This document shows positions 46,301 to 57,343 of a stretch of DNA of 64,000 bases, one piece after another (position 1 is the first letter of the stretch; every line of letters begins with the position of its first letter). The translations under genes and the position numbers were made by a program. The stretch lies in assembly GCA_025890175.1 (NCBI GenBank), contig JANPYM010000004.1, positions 2,372,682 through 2,436,681 on the forward strand, read 5' to 3'. Below the pieces are notes generated by a model that did no database searches, had not been told where the DNA came from, and was given only the letters and a program-made list of their open reading frames with translations. The DNA comes from Ciborinia camelliae (Eukaryota > Ascomycota > Leotiomycetes > Helotiales > Sclerotiniaceae).

Positions 46301-46957
46301 ATGGCAACTTCATGGCCTGCTTCCGATGCGATTGAAGGTGAAGGAGACCGTGAATATATTGGGCCTGAGATCCTCCTCGGACAATTTGATAAGCCAGCAG
46401 ATGTCTTCGCTCTTGGTATGGTCATTTTCGAAATCGCTACCAACGTATACCTACCCGACAATGGAGTTTCTTGGCAACGCCTAAGATCCGGAGACATGAG
46501 CGAAGCCCCAAGTCTTACTTGGAGTGAAGCAAGCAGTATGCTCCGTGATGCCAATGGTATACCCATTGTACCCAGTGACGATTCCATGACAAGCGATGAC
46601 GAATTTGATGCCGACTTTGGTTCACCAATCGCTGCTAGCCGAAAACGATTTACCTCATCTTCAAAATCATTTGCTCATGACCCAAGCAACTTATTTGGTT
46701 CTTCTCGACGAGGGGAACTTGAAGAGGCACCAGAATTCATGAGAGATCCTAATCATGAATTTACACTCGACAAACTTGTTCGATGGATAATCTCGCCACG
46801 TCCTCAAGATCGACCTTTAATTCATGAGGTCCTCGAATCAGAAGGTCTTCAATGGGTTAGCAATAGACGTCGTGCTGGAGCCACTGTTTTTGAAGGCAAT
46901 TGGGGACCGGCAGATGAAGTCTTAGCAGCAGATGATGCTGAGATGATGGATGTTTAA
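43340..46957 (+). CDS. wee1: Wee1-family mitosis-inhibitory protein kinase
   Basis: Two exons, 43340-46147 and 46199-46957 (51-bp intron, GTAAGC...ACATAG, phase 0), give 1188 aa. Wee1 phosphorylates the conserved Tyr of Cdk1 to delay mitotic entry, acting in nucleus and cytosol. Residues 1 to about 795 are disordered, Ser/Pro/Thr-rich with many SP/TP sites (for example RSLSRSPSKFR), expected for regulation by CDK and other kinases. The kinase domain begins at about 800 with MIGTGEFSQVYRV. The ATP Lys lies in YAVKKS (about 850). The catalytic loop is HLDIKPAN (948-955), then DFGMAT (from 968) and the Wee1-type EGDREYIGPEIL. A family-typical acidic insert sits between the late subdomains. The ATG at 43340 is the first in frame; the frame is open 30 nt further upstream without an ATG. 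The kinase appears complete and intact. Confidence 0.93.
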
Positions 46958-48297
46958 AATCCTTCAGGATTTTGCTGCGAGCATCGCTGATAACATTATC
47001 GCCAAATACTCGCTCAATCCTGGATAGGACTAGACGAGATTTGGATTCACATCAATTTGAATTTGATCATGTGTTTACGGCGTTGGCAGGATATCGACGG
47101 CGTACCGAGCCACATCTACCTCTACTTTACGATCCACTACCTCTACGATTCACGATTTGCCTTCTCAGCCTAACGACCTTACGCTTCTTGTATATATTAT
47201 TCTTCGACATAGGAGTTTTACCGCTCATTTTACGCATTCACGAGACCCACAGCATCTAAATCACAGAACATCACCATAAAAAAGAAAGAAAGATAATATT
47301 GGTGGGGATCACTGATCAAGTTATTGAACGATTATCATGTCAAAGATTATTATGAAAGAAAAAAGAAAGCGACTTTTTTACCTTTTACTTGTGTCTTTTT
47401 TTTTTGCGAGTTGATAGGCAGGCATATGGATTTGTTTACACAGAGAGATAATATCTATCCATGCGTGGTATAGGCTTAACCATGTTTTGGTTGCTTTGTA
47501 TTAGCTATGTTTTTTTTCAGAACCTTTTATTTCTCTTTTGTTCTCTACATGCCGAGGTGCTCAAATATGGGTTGTATGAGGTTAGAAATGTTTTTGCGCT
47601 TAATAGGGGAGTTGGGAAATCACGAATTCCTAATTATAAGGGAGGATGGGATGGATTGTTTGTTTGTTTGATGGACGGATGGGTTTGAGGTGTTTAGTGT
47701 TTTTCTTTGTTGAGGGTAGGGAATGGAATAGGGTGGGATGGTATGGATGAATTTGGGGGAGTTTTTCTTCTGTTGATTCTTTGCTAAGGGGGATGATGGA
47801 GGAGTGGGGAATGGGGGAATGTAGTGTATTGAATGAATGGATGATGATGGATTGGGGGCGGAGATTTGTAGATATAGGATTGATTCCCTGAAGCTTGACG
47901 TGTGGATGGATGGATGGATGAGCACTTGCTTGCTTGCTTTGCTAGATACCTACCTAGTCTTGTCGAGGCTCCACATTACTCTTGCTTGTAGCTGGCTGGC
48001 TGATATGGCTCAGATGGCTCAGATTCTGGACTGAATCAAGGAAGGAAGAGAGGTTAGAATAAATGATGTTCAAGTAGAGTGTCGTATTTCGGTTTGTCCT
48101 TTTTGTGGGATGTGATATGTGTTTGTTGATGTGAAATGTTATAGGAGTAAAAACTCAAGTACCCTTTCCTTAGTAGGTAGTATGTATACTACTAAATGCT
48201 ACAGATGAGGGCTCGTTGCTTGGTTCATTCATTCATTCATTCATTCATTTCTTGTCCATATACCTACCTTGTCTAGGTACTGGAGATCCTTTCTATA

Positions 48298-48302
<5 letters not shown>

Positions 48303-48362
<60 letters not shown>
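48303..48362 (+). repeat. (TC)n dinucleotide microsatellite
   Basis: About 30 uninterrupted copies of TC are followed by a short TATATATA run. Confidence 0.95.
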
Positions 48363-48372
<10 letters not shown>

Positions 48373-48492
48373 CAGCTAGCTAGACGTAAAGCTTGTAGTG
48401 CTTTTAGTTCTTTGGATTGGTGGGATGGGATGGGATTGGTGGGATATTAGTGGATGTGGTATATATATATATAGATATTGGTAGGTGGGAAA

Positions 48493-48910
48493 CTTGAGGG
48501 AAGGCAATGAGGAAAGAAAGGGAAGAGGGGGAAGAGGGGGAAGGGAGGGAAGGGAGGGAAGGGGGGAAGAGGGGGAAGAGGGGGAAAAGAGAGAAAAAAA
48601 AGAAGAAAGGGAAAAGAAGAAAAAAAGGAAAAAAAAAGAAGAAAGAGAAAAGAGAAAAGAGAAGAAAAAGAAAGAAAAAAGGGAAAAAAGGGAAAAAAGG
48701 GAAAAGAGGGAAGAGAGGGAAAAAAGGAAAAAAAGGAAAAAGAGGGAAGAGAGGGAAGAGAGGGAAGGGAGGGAAGAGGGGGAAGAGGGGGAAGAGAGGG
48801 AAGAGGGGGGAAGAGGGGGAAGAGGGGGAAGAGGGGGAAGAGGGGGAAGAGGGGGAAGAAAATGAGGGAAAAAATAAGGGAGAAAAGAAGGGGGAATAAA
48901 AGAAATCGGG
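48493..48910 (+). repeat. Approximately 400-bp polypurine block (GGGAAG / GGAAAAAA type)
   Basis: The plus strand is almost exclusively A and G over about 400 bp, with interspersed AGAGGGGGA and GGGAAAAAAG units. Such asymmetric tracts can adopt triplex (H-DNA) structures. All purine-only frames lack most stop codons, giving long false ORFs. Confidence 0.9.
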
Positions 48911-48969
48911 GGAGGAGGAGGAGGGAGTAGTAAGAGGTGAGGTGAAAGGATTTGAGGGGTGTGAAGCTT

Positions 48970-49162
48970 TCCTCTCCTCTCCTCTCCCTCTCCTCTCCTC
49001 TCCTCTCCTCTCCTCTCCTCTCCTCTCCTCTCCCTCTCCTCTCCTCTCCTCTCCTCTCCTCTCCCTCTCCTCTCCTCTCCTCTCCTCTCCTCTCCTCTCC
49101 CTCTCCTCTCCTCTCCTCTCCTCTCCTCTCCTCTCCTCTCCTCTCCTCTCCTCTCCTCTCCT
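48970..49162 (+). repeat. (TCTCC)n polypyrimidine array
   Basis: About 190 bp of CTCTC/TCTCC pentamers with regular CCCTCTCC variants fall every 40-50 bp, suggesting a higher-order unit. Strand composition is opposite to the purine block just upstream. Confidence 0.92.
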
Positions 49163-49344
49163 TTAAACCCGAAAACCGAAAACCGAAAAAGGGGGGGTCT
49201 AAGAATTACAATTTTACCACCTACCAGTACCTACCAGTACCTACCAACCTACCAGTACCTAGTATCTATCTATCAATCCATCTAAACTTGAAAAGTTCTA
49301 AAGGAACTGAAATGAAAAAAACGCGCCCTAGGGTTGATTGATTG

Positions 49345-49432
49345 GGTAGGTAGGTAGGTAGGTAGGTAGGTAGGTAGGTAGGTAGGTAGGTAGGTAGGTA
49401 GGTAGGTAGGTAGGTAGGTAGGTAGGTAGGTA
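49345..49432 (+). repeat. (TAGG)22 tetranucleotide microsatellite
   Basis: About 22 uninterrupted copies of GGTA/TAGG make the longest pure example of the TACCTACC family seen across this window. A short ATCTAT run follows at about 49448-49473. Confidence 0.95.
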
Positions 49433-49792
49433 GTTGGAAAGAAAGAATATCTATATCTATATCTATATCTATATGAGTAAGAGATTGAAGGGGGGGAGAT
49501 TGAAGGGGGGGGAGATTGAAGAAGTTGGGGTTTTTTGATTTTATTCTTCGGGATATTGGGATTGGTTTGAACATTTGGGATCACTTGACTGGGTTTATTT
49601 GGGATTTTTGTTTGATTTCTTAAATTTATTTAGTATATTAGTAGATCGTACAATCTTGATACACAATAGTTATAGTTTTCACCTAATAATTAAAAAAAAC
49701 CTCCTTTCTTTTTAAATATAATCTTTTCGCTTGAACTATTTTCGAACATTTGATTTTTCCCATCCATCTCCACTGGTGAGATATGCCATAAC

Positions 49793-51082
49793 TTAGAGCT
49801 CACGCTGAAATTCCGATAGCAAAGGTCCTCCGAACTTCCTTGGTCCATGCCAGTTCAATCTATGGAGGTCGTACGTGAAAATCCCCAGATCCTCCAATCT
49901 CCAAGAATCCCACATCACATATCCCCAACTTCTCAAAGACTTCTTCCGCTTGAACCACTCCGCAATGGAATTGATGAAGCAGTTCCCTTCGCAGTGACTC
50001 GCCACCCACCACCACCCGGCACTGCATCCCTCCTCCTCCCCCTCATACACTTTCTCTATCTCCCGTAATTGATCCGCTTTATCGACCCATATTCTCAATA
50101 TAAAGAACCTAATCATGGGCCGTTGATCGTACCAAACTGAGTGGCCTTCTCCGACGCGCCACATCAATTATACTTTCTCCTTCCCCGTCTTCGCATTCTT
50201 TACATCTGCCAAAAGTTTGAATCCCTTGGCAATGTATGACTGGGTGATTTTTTCGTAGTCGGTAGCAACTAGAGAAACAAGAAACATCTCATTAGCTCAG
50301 CCTCTTCAAGAAACATATAAACTCACCACATTTTTCCCACAAGTTTAGCTTGCTGGGGGTGTGACTTGGATCCCCATCCACGTTTTCCTTAAAATTCCAC
50401 ACGTCCTTCCATTCTTGTGGATGACTTCGAAAAATGGCATCGTATTCCCTATAAAACCATTCTTGCACACAGCTACACTCTTTTACTTCCCATGGCTCAT
50501 ATCGACCAAAGAATCGGTGCCCTGGTCCAGAGGATGTTGCGAGCGCTTGCCAGTCTGGATCTTGCTGACATAGATACGAAGACGTCTCCAATCGAAGGAT
50601 CGCGCGTTGGATGCGACGAACTTCGCTCGCAGAAGGGGGATTTGCTGAGCGAGATGATGATGGGATTGGCTCCCTGGTAATTGGATGATTCCCTATCGTA
50701 TTCTTAAAGAACGCCATTGACAATTCGTGGAGAGCAGGGACCAATGTCGAAATGAAAATCAAATCATCCAGTGCAATCCCCTCGTTATATTTCGAAGAGT
50801 TTCCTTCAATCAATAGCTCCGATATACTCTCATACGATGTCTCATCCTTCTTAATATTCGCTGCCCTCGTTACAAACCACGCTTCTTTTAGTGCTTCTTC
50901 TCCGAGTTCATTCTTTAGTACTTCTGTTAAGATTTGTACTTGGAATTTGCTATGATATGCGCGATAAAAATGGGGCGATGCTTTGGTGAGGGCTTTGAGG
51001 GTGGGGATGTTGGGTAGGAACTTGAGGATTCGAGTTCAGCTGGAAGCATTCTGAGTTCTGCTTTTGGTTGTTGGGCCGACAT
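49793..51082 (-). pseudogene. F-box-like hypothetical protein gene with a frameshift and an in-frame stop
   Basis: An ATG at 51082-51080 starts a Met-Ser-Ala-Gln frame that reaches LRMLPAEL, the usual opening of a fungal F-box. The continuing F-box-like sequence RILKFLPNIPTLKALTKASP lies in the next frame, with no GT-AG intron to connect them, so a one-base shift near 51035 is implied. The second frame runs to 50327 and splices (GTGAGT, 50269-50326, TCTCTAG) to an exon from 50268 reading ATDYEKITQSYIAKGFKLLA. It then meets TAA at 50168-50170. The same frame continues after the stop for over 120 codons, through MWRVGEGHSVWYDQRPMIRF, to 49793. Two lesions in one gene argue for a pseudogene. Intact F-box proteins link substrates to SCF ubiquitin ligase. 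The two lesions are direct observations; the F-box label is tentative. Confidence 0.65.
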
Positions 51083-52030
51083 CTTGGAGTGTGGTAAGTT
51101 TTGTAGTAGATGTTGTTTTTGTGTTTGTTTGGGGTTCGTTGAAATGGAGAAGAGGTGGGAAAATCAAAAGGTTACCTTTCGCGAGAAGAAGTTTGCGTGA
51201 GTAATAATGTGAGTAATAATGTTTGGAAATGAACTTTCACACATGCGATATTTTTGGTTTGTCCTCATTGAAAATGCACATTTGCGCTTGTGAGTAATAA
51301 ATATATTCTCTGGACCAGGAGTGTCGAGGGAGGCCAAGTATTGGCCAGTATTAGCCACATGCCAAGCAGTAAAGAATATGATAATCGTGTAATGAAGTTG
51401 ATTTTCGCCGAAGAGTTTCGGGTTCGTTGCTGCTGTTAAGGAGACTAGCTATAATGAGGTCTACTGCGTGAATTTAATGAGAAAACGAGCAGGACACAAT
51501 CATAAAATTGATAACTCTTTTCAAACAATGACATTCATAATGGTACTCTCTATGACGAGAGCTGGAGGCTCTGAAATGATTGGCAACACTGGTAGAATGA
51601 TTGTGAATGAGTGGGATGACCGAATAACTTTGCAAACAACTGAAAATAAGGCCTAAGATTCACTTGAATCGGAGGCACGAAGAAAAGGTCAATTTTCGAG
51701 TTCAAATGGCTGACTTCCAGTGAGCCTAGACCCAAACATTAGAATAAACGCATGAGTTTGGTAGATTAAAGTAATAATGCAATGGATGTGGTGGTAGTGT
51801 TTTGGAATCTCAATTCCATGTGGAGTTTTCGACATATTCCTACATTATACGCAACGCTCATGCTGACGTTTCTGTATTTTATACACGCAATGAGCAACAT
51901 GGAATGTTACAGTCTTTCCCAGACTCATATTACCTTGTGCTTCATTGCCAATCCTTCTATATTCCACTTCCACATATAGTTACCAAACCAAAGGTATCGT
52001 TTCGAAACACCCGCCCCGCCCTCATACCTC
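51083..52030. other. Intergenic, nothing recognised
   Basis: About 950 bp of unique, moderately AT-rich sequence. Small frames of about 60 codons look random. Confidence 0.55.
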
Positions 52031-52696
52031 TCACGCGTCTCTCTTTGCCAACTCAATCCGCCTTTGCCTATTCTCCCGTGCTGCTGTTCTCGTCGGTCCC
52101 CATCTAGCCTTCACAGCTTCCAACTTCTCTCTCTCTAACTCTCTCTTCGTGTCCGATGCTTCTGTAATCATGCCGATAAATATTGACGAGCAATTGAACT
52201 TCTTAGCCAATTGCAGCCTCGTCCACTTTTCTGGTGCATCGGCCCTTAACTTTCTAATCTCTGCAACATCCTTTTCACTCAAATGATGTCTCTCATACTT
52301 CAGCTTTTTCGGGTCGACTGGAGGTGGTAATCGATGTGAGAGAGCATTAAGTCGTTCTTGGGTGATTGCTAGGAGCTTTCTTTTCTTATCGTCTTTAGGA
52401 AGAAATTTAAGAGGGGTGTGAAAGACGGATGGAGATGAGGATGGCGGGTTGAATATGATGTGATCTTGTAATGCTCCATTTGATGGGACGAAATTTGGAT
52501 CTGGTTTGATATTTAAACGTTGCTTGGTACGTCTGTAGGAGGATTCATGTCGGCGGGCAGTGGCGTTCAAAGACATTAGACATTGAGGTTTTGCAGAGAA
52601 AAGGTCGGCGACCGGTCTTCGCAGTATTCTGAGATCCATGGTTGTATTGGTCGTGAAAGTTGAAGGAGTTATGGCTTGACTTTTGGTTCCCAACAT
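52031..52696 (-). CDS. mrpl20: Mitochondrial large-subunit ribosomal protein L20 (54S MRPL20)
   Basis: A single exon encodes 221 aa. It is a fungal mitoribosome large-subunit component (mL58 family). The second in-frame Met at codon 20 (52639) begins MDLRILRRPVADLF, a basic amphipathic stretch suitable as a mitochondrial presequence, so translation may start there. Family landmarks are RRHESSYRRTKQRLNIKPD, the DHIIFNPPSS region, LPPPVDPKKLKYERHHLSE and a highly charged C-terminal helix ending RENRQRRIELAKRDA. The length agrees with fungal MRPL20 (about 195-230 aa). It is divergent to the Ser/Pro-rich gene at 53622, sharing about 925 bp of upstream DNA. No introns. Confidence 0.9.
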   Translation of the reverse strand: MLGTKSQAITPSTFTTNTTMDLRILRRPVADLFSAKPQCLMSLNATARRHESSYRRTKQRLNIKPDPNFVPSNGALQDHIIFNPPSSSPSVFHTPLKFLPKDDKKRKLLAITQERLNALSHRLPPPVDPKKLKYERHHLSEKDVAEIRKLRADAPEKWTRLQLAKKFNCSSIFIGMITEASDTKRELEREKLEAVKARWGPTRTAARENRQRRIELAKRDA

Positions 52697-53621
52697 ACAT
52701 TTCGTCGTCTCGGCCCCAAAAAGACGAAATTGAAAATATCTTGCTGACTAATCACACAACCAATGCAAGCTGGAGGTTTTGTAGTGGCCTTGCGACAAGG
52801 CTTCGCTCATTCCTCGATTGAGTGATTCCAACTTTTTGACTGTCAGGCGACTCGTTTTCGGTTTTCAGGAAATTAAAAAGTCCTCAATTAAGGAATTGGA
52901 AGTTGGTGGCCTTGAACCATTCATTCATTCATTCACATTCACCAACAATTTCCCCTCTTACAAACATATCCAAAAGGAATATTCAAAATAATGCATTGAA
53001 GCATTGGAACATTGAAACATTGAAATCCTTCCCCTCCTCTCTCCTCTCTTGAAGCTCTCTTGAAGGACACCACCTCCACCTCCTCCTCAACTCACAACTC
53101 ACAAGAAAATCACCCCTCCCTCAGATCTTCTTATCCTGAATCATACATACATACATACATACTATTGCCGCTTTCTGTGCCATCCATCCATCCATTTTAC
53201 GAAAAAGGTAGGTGAAATCTAATACATATTGTCTTTATTATGCCTTCGAATTCAATTATTCGATCTTTATATAAATAAACACAACTTAGCTCATTAATTC
53301 GTTTGGATTTTCTTTGTTGTTTATCATTTCAAGTTTTTTCCTTCGACAATTTTATGTTCATTGTCCGAAAACAAGCTGATGAGATTCCAAAGATAATCCT
53401 TCCTGCACGCGTAAGTCTGCAACCCTCCAAAATATTGATTTGATTAAGGCGCATTCGCCAACCTCGATACGATGCGACCAAGTTTTCACGGCGCATATTT
53501 ATATATTTATATATGTCCATCTAACACTTCACAAATAGTTTGCTAAAGATTAGGTCCAGCTTACGTTCCTCGACATCCTATAGACACACCAAAGCTACCT
53601 TGGTATCTATCGATCGTCACC
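52697..53621. promoter_or_regulatory. Shared upstream region of MRPL20 (-) and the Ser/Pro-rich gene (+)
   Basis: A 925-bp gap lies between divergent start codons. It contains short TTCA and ATAC repeats (about 52920-52935 and 53143-53162) and CT-rich stretches near 53030-53080, which are common in fungal core promoters. No specific factor site is claimed. A 5' leader intron for the plus-strand gene is possible but not demonstrated. Confidence 0.4.
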
Positions 53622-54776
53622 ATGAGCGCATCAGAATCTAGCACTTTACATGCGAATACTCCCGTCCCCACAGGCCAACAATCCATGACCACGTCAAAGG
53701 CTCCTCTAGTGGGCGAAGGATTCACAATACCAACGAACCAAACATCATCGAAATCCGGCGAAAGCAGTGATGCCGATGCGGATGTTGGTGATTCTGTAAG
53801 CGGAACCGCAAAGTTGGGAAAGAGAAGATTATTTGGATTTGGAAGAAAGAAGAACGACGAAAAAGCAAAGGGCAAAAATAAGGATGATGGAACACTTGTT
53901 GGTAATGCTCCATTGATTCTACCTCTCCAGAAGACGCCGACAACAAACTCTCCCCCTCGATCAAGCTACCCATACCAACATCCGACATCACCGCCAAGTC
54001 GAAAACTGTTCTCATCTTCACCGCGTGTAGTGTCACCTGCAGGATCACAAATCTTCGAACGCGATGTGCAAGAAAGTGCTATCCAGCCAAATTCTCCAGC
54101 AATTCCGTCGCATATACAAACAGAGGATCATATTCCGCCTGTCCTAGATGCTTCGTCACAAGCTATTACCAACAATGACATTGACCCCGATACAGTAGAA
54201 ATTGTCATGCACTCTTCTCATCAGCTTGCAGCAATGTCAATGACTGGTATTGGCAGCAACGAGCCCGGTGCAGCAATGTGGACAGATGAGTTGGTGGCCC
54301 ACCCTGATAAGGACGACGCAGCATCCAACTACGGTGCTCTCGACAGTACAGATATTCGGAGATTAAGCTTCATCTCATTTGCAGATGTAGTGCAATCAGA
54401 ACATGCAGAACATGCTGGCAATAGGGATTCGATTTATATTGCGGGACTTAGTGCGTTGTCATCACCAGGTATATCACCAGGTATGAACCGCTCACCTTCG
54501 CCCGTGCGTTCGCCAGTGTCATCATTTGGATTCGGAACATCACCTCCGACTAGTAAATCTGCCTCTATCAAAGGTGTTGAGCTTTCACCAGTTCGAAAAC
54601 CGACTGGTCTGGCCAGTCCAATATCACTTCACTCACCTGCCAATGGTGGAGAATTAACTATAGAGACAATGACACAGGCTGTTCGGAAGACCGGGAGCGG
54701 TGACCTTAGCGGCGGCGTTCGCAGTCTACCATTGAGCCCAGTTAGCACTGATGGCCCGGACACGCCGTTCAAGTAA
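53622..54776 (+). CDS. Conserved-looking Ser/Pro-rich protein of unknown function
   Basis: A single exon encodes 384 aa starting MSASESSTLHANTPVPTGQQ, with an A at -3 (ACCATGA). I recognise no enzyme or binding domain, signal peptide or membrane helix. It is mostly disordered, with a basic patch KRRLFGFGRKKNDEKAKGK (about 67-85) that could act in nuclear or membrane targeting. More ordered, less Ser-rich blocks are YGALDSTDIRRLSFISFADV and GGELTIETMTQAVRKTGSGD near the C-terminus. Many SPVR/SPIS/TPPT sites suggest proline-directed phosphorylation. Normal codon use and an uninterrupted 384-codon frame make it a real gene. It lies between mitoribosomal L20 and the RasGAP gene, neither of which hints at its role. 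Confidence 0.8.
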   Translation: MSASESSTLHANTPVPTGQQSMTTSKAPLVGEGFTIPTNQTSSKSGESSDADADVGDSVSGTAKLGKRRLFGFGRKKNDEKAKGKNKDDGTLVGNAPLILPLQKTPTTNSPPRSSYPYQHPTSPPSRKLFSSSPRVVSPAGSQIFERDVQESAIQPNSPAIPSHIQTEDHIPPVLDASSQAITNNDIDPDTVEIVMHSSHQLAAMSMTGIGSNEPGAAMWTDELVAHPDKDDAASNYGALDSTDIRRLSFISFADVVQSEHAEHAGNRDSIYIAGLSALSSPGISPGMNRSPSPVRSPVSSFGFGTSPPTSKSASIKGVELSPVRKPTGLASPISLHSPANGGELTIETMTQAVRKTGSGDLSGGVRSLPLSPVSTDGPDTPFK

Positions 54777-57343
54777 GCCAGCGACCACATCGGAACCGAG
54801 GCTGGATTGGTTTGTTAGAAGGATGGTGTTTACAATTCTATTACTGCTGTATATCCAGGTTTTTTTATAGGGTTGGGTCAATTGCAGATTAGGACAGGAA
54901 GGGGCACGGATTGCTGCGTACATGAGATACTCGATTGAGCGAGCGGCACTGGAGTTCCGGGGTTGGATTTGCTTACTCTTTTCACTCCTTCGACCTTGGG
55001 ATCGATATTTTTACGACTGATGTGGAGTAATTGAAATTCTTAGTCGTGCTATATGATGATGTGCCATTATGGTTTTCTCCCCATGTGTCTCATATGTTGA
55101 TCTAAGCCTTCTCACTCGGCAATATTGGGGTCGCTACTTAGGATGAAGATCCGAAAGGGGCGGCGGGATGGTGCAGCATGCAGCTGCACTTCAGCCACTA
55201 TGATAATGGAAGCCGTTGAATTATAGATATCAAATTTTCATTCGTGATGTCTTTCCAGAAACAGTTCTTACCTCATCTGTTCCTACATTCAGATGAGCAT
55301 GGACTTTATGGTTACATGCCGAGAGCGAAATCATTGGGGTGCAGTGGTACAGATGTACCTTTTTAGACACACAATCGATGCTATGGGACGAAAACAGAAT
55401 TGTTTCGCTAGTAGTTGCACAAATGCCATGCTATAAACCCTAGGAAGATCTTAGAATCATTGGCTTCCCGTCCTTTAACGGGAAACAAGCGCTGCGGGCC
55501 GCCGTAGATTTAATGAACGAGACGAACAAGCCAGACGGTCTTTGAGATTATTATTATTCCGATTGATTGAGCTGAACGAGTTCGCTTTGGGCACAAAATA
55601 TAAACATTTAAGACGATCATAGAGAGTTAGACGCTATTGAACTTGGGAGATTTTAGACGATATTGACATCAGCATTGATGAGGAAGAAGAGATGGGACAA
55701 GAAGAGAAAAGATCAGAGTTTGTTGAGTTGAACTAAATAAAAAAAATACTACCTATCAATACGTAGCTAGGTACGATCGACTACTTCTACTTCTACTTCT
55801 GTACGTGAATTATATACCCAGGTACCTGGAATAGTTGACGTATATAAAAATATCTAGACTCGGAAGTCAAAACAAAACAGCTAGAGTCGACCTAGATGAC
55901 CTAGATCTGTTACCAATCTTACCAAGAAATCATTAGCCGCGATAATATCAACCCGTTACAATCGTGAAGATATGATTGGTACCAGCTATTATTAACAGTA
56001 TACCAGCCGGAGGAGGTATTGATGTCTGGTACCGCCCAGTACCTTGTTTCCAGAACTTCCTTCCCCTTCCCCTTCCCCTTCCCCAAATAATAAAATCCTT
56101 TTTCTATTATTCCTTTCCTCACTACCGGATCAAGCAAGGATTCTCTTCTCACCTGTCTGATACCATAATAATACGGTACAACCAACCAACCGCAAGTATG
56201 TACGGTACGGTAGTATCTATTCCCGTCTGGTACGTATGCATATGATTTGATTCTCATCTCATCTCATCTCATCTCAAGTAATCATCGTGTCTCGTCTCTT
56301 AACACAAGCACATATATATACACACATATACATACACATATACACATCATCTAAGTCAAAAGAACTAATACAATGTACGAAACGAAGAGCATAACTCACC
56401 GCGACTTATCGAATGGTTCATAACTCAAAAACTCATAACCCCTTCATAATGTTACCGGTGCCCAAGGTAACCTTATACCTCAATCTACAATCATAACTTA
56501 ACACGTTCCTTTTTCATCTACCGGTTACTCTTCTTCTTTCTCTCCCTCTCCCCCTCTCCCTTACTTTTTTATCCACTTGAAATCTTTCGATTTGAATCAA
56601 ACAGTCCGTCAACCTAAGCTTCAATCAAATCCCCAACGCTCGTGATCACCTGTTAAATACCTCCTCAAGAGCTCATATATAATATTACATATTATTCCCT
56701 TTCAATCCCTACATACATAATCCAGAGAATCAATATCCACTTAAGGCTCAGAGTGACAGAGCCTTATATCTTTTTCCTTACTCCTACAGTACTACCTTAA
56801 GCCTGGTCCTGGTCTTGATATACCCCCCAGCTACACTAGCTAGTAAACCTTCAACCCTTGAAAGCTCCGGCCTCTATACTCCAAAGGGGAAAAATCGACC
56901 CGCTAAAGTAGTTTCGACGGAATCTTGGTCAAACTTGATATATATGGTATATGGCTAGTTATGATGAAGAACGGTCGAAACTCGCGATCGGTATTGGGAA
57001 ACCATAAGGTGTATTTGAAACGGAACCAATTCTGTCGGTAGAAGAAGGGAAGCTTTGTCTTTAATCGAAAGATCTACGCTACTTTGCGCAATACAAAGAC
57101 TGGCAGAAGCTTCACAATTGCGCACATCTTAGACTTCCCCACGTACGCCACAGCTTGTTTCAAAGATCTCCAACAGTACGATACCCATGCCATCTTCGAC
57201 AACTCTGCTTGCATGCTTCTGCACACATCAAGACTCGAATACGCGAGCTCCTCAAATACTCTAAGATTGCTGGGGCCGCCATATTTGAGAGCTTTGGATG
57301 GTCAGGCATGGTTTTTTGAACTTCCATTGGAAGGAATCGCGGG
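54777..57343. other. Intergenic and leader region upstream of the RasGAP gene
   Basis: About 2.6 kb without a supported gene. It includes CTTCCC runs near 56055-56083, ATCTC runs near 56253-56275, and the RasGAP leader. An upstream ORF runs from ATG 57213 to TGA 57345-57347, overlapping the main start codon. A second short upstream ORF begins at ATG 57187. Confidence 0.55.

Larger units (their letters stand above)
46958..49792. other. Repeat-dominated gap between Wee1 and F-box-like pseudogene
   Basis: The first kilobase is the Wee1 3' region and unique AT-rich DNA. From 48.2 kb the gap is a succession of TTCA, TC, polypurine, TCTCC and TAGG blocks listed separately. No gene is recognised; the Arg/Lys/Glu/Gly-rich frames at 48485-48900 are translations of the polypurine block. 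Confidence 0.7.

Noticed and set aside
46972..47259. 95-aa frame immediately after the Wee1 stop
   Set aside because: It opens on TTG, lies where the Wee1 3' UTR is expected, and its sequence looks random.
48485..48899. 126-130 aa Arg/Lys/Glu/Gly-rich ORFs
   Set aside because: These are a consequence of the polypurine block, since purine-only DNA rarely makes a stop codon on the plus strand.
49345..49432. Possible telomere-like repeat (TAGG)n
   Set aside because: Filamentous ascomycete telomeres are TTAGGG; this is a pure tetranucleotide inside the window with ordinary genes on both sides.
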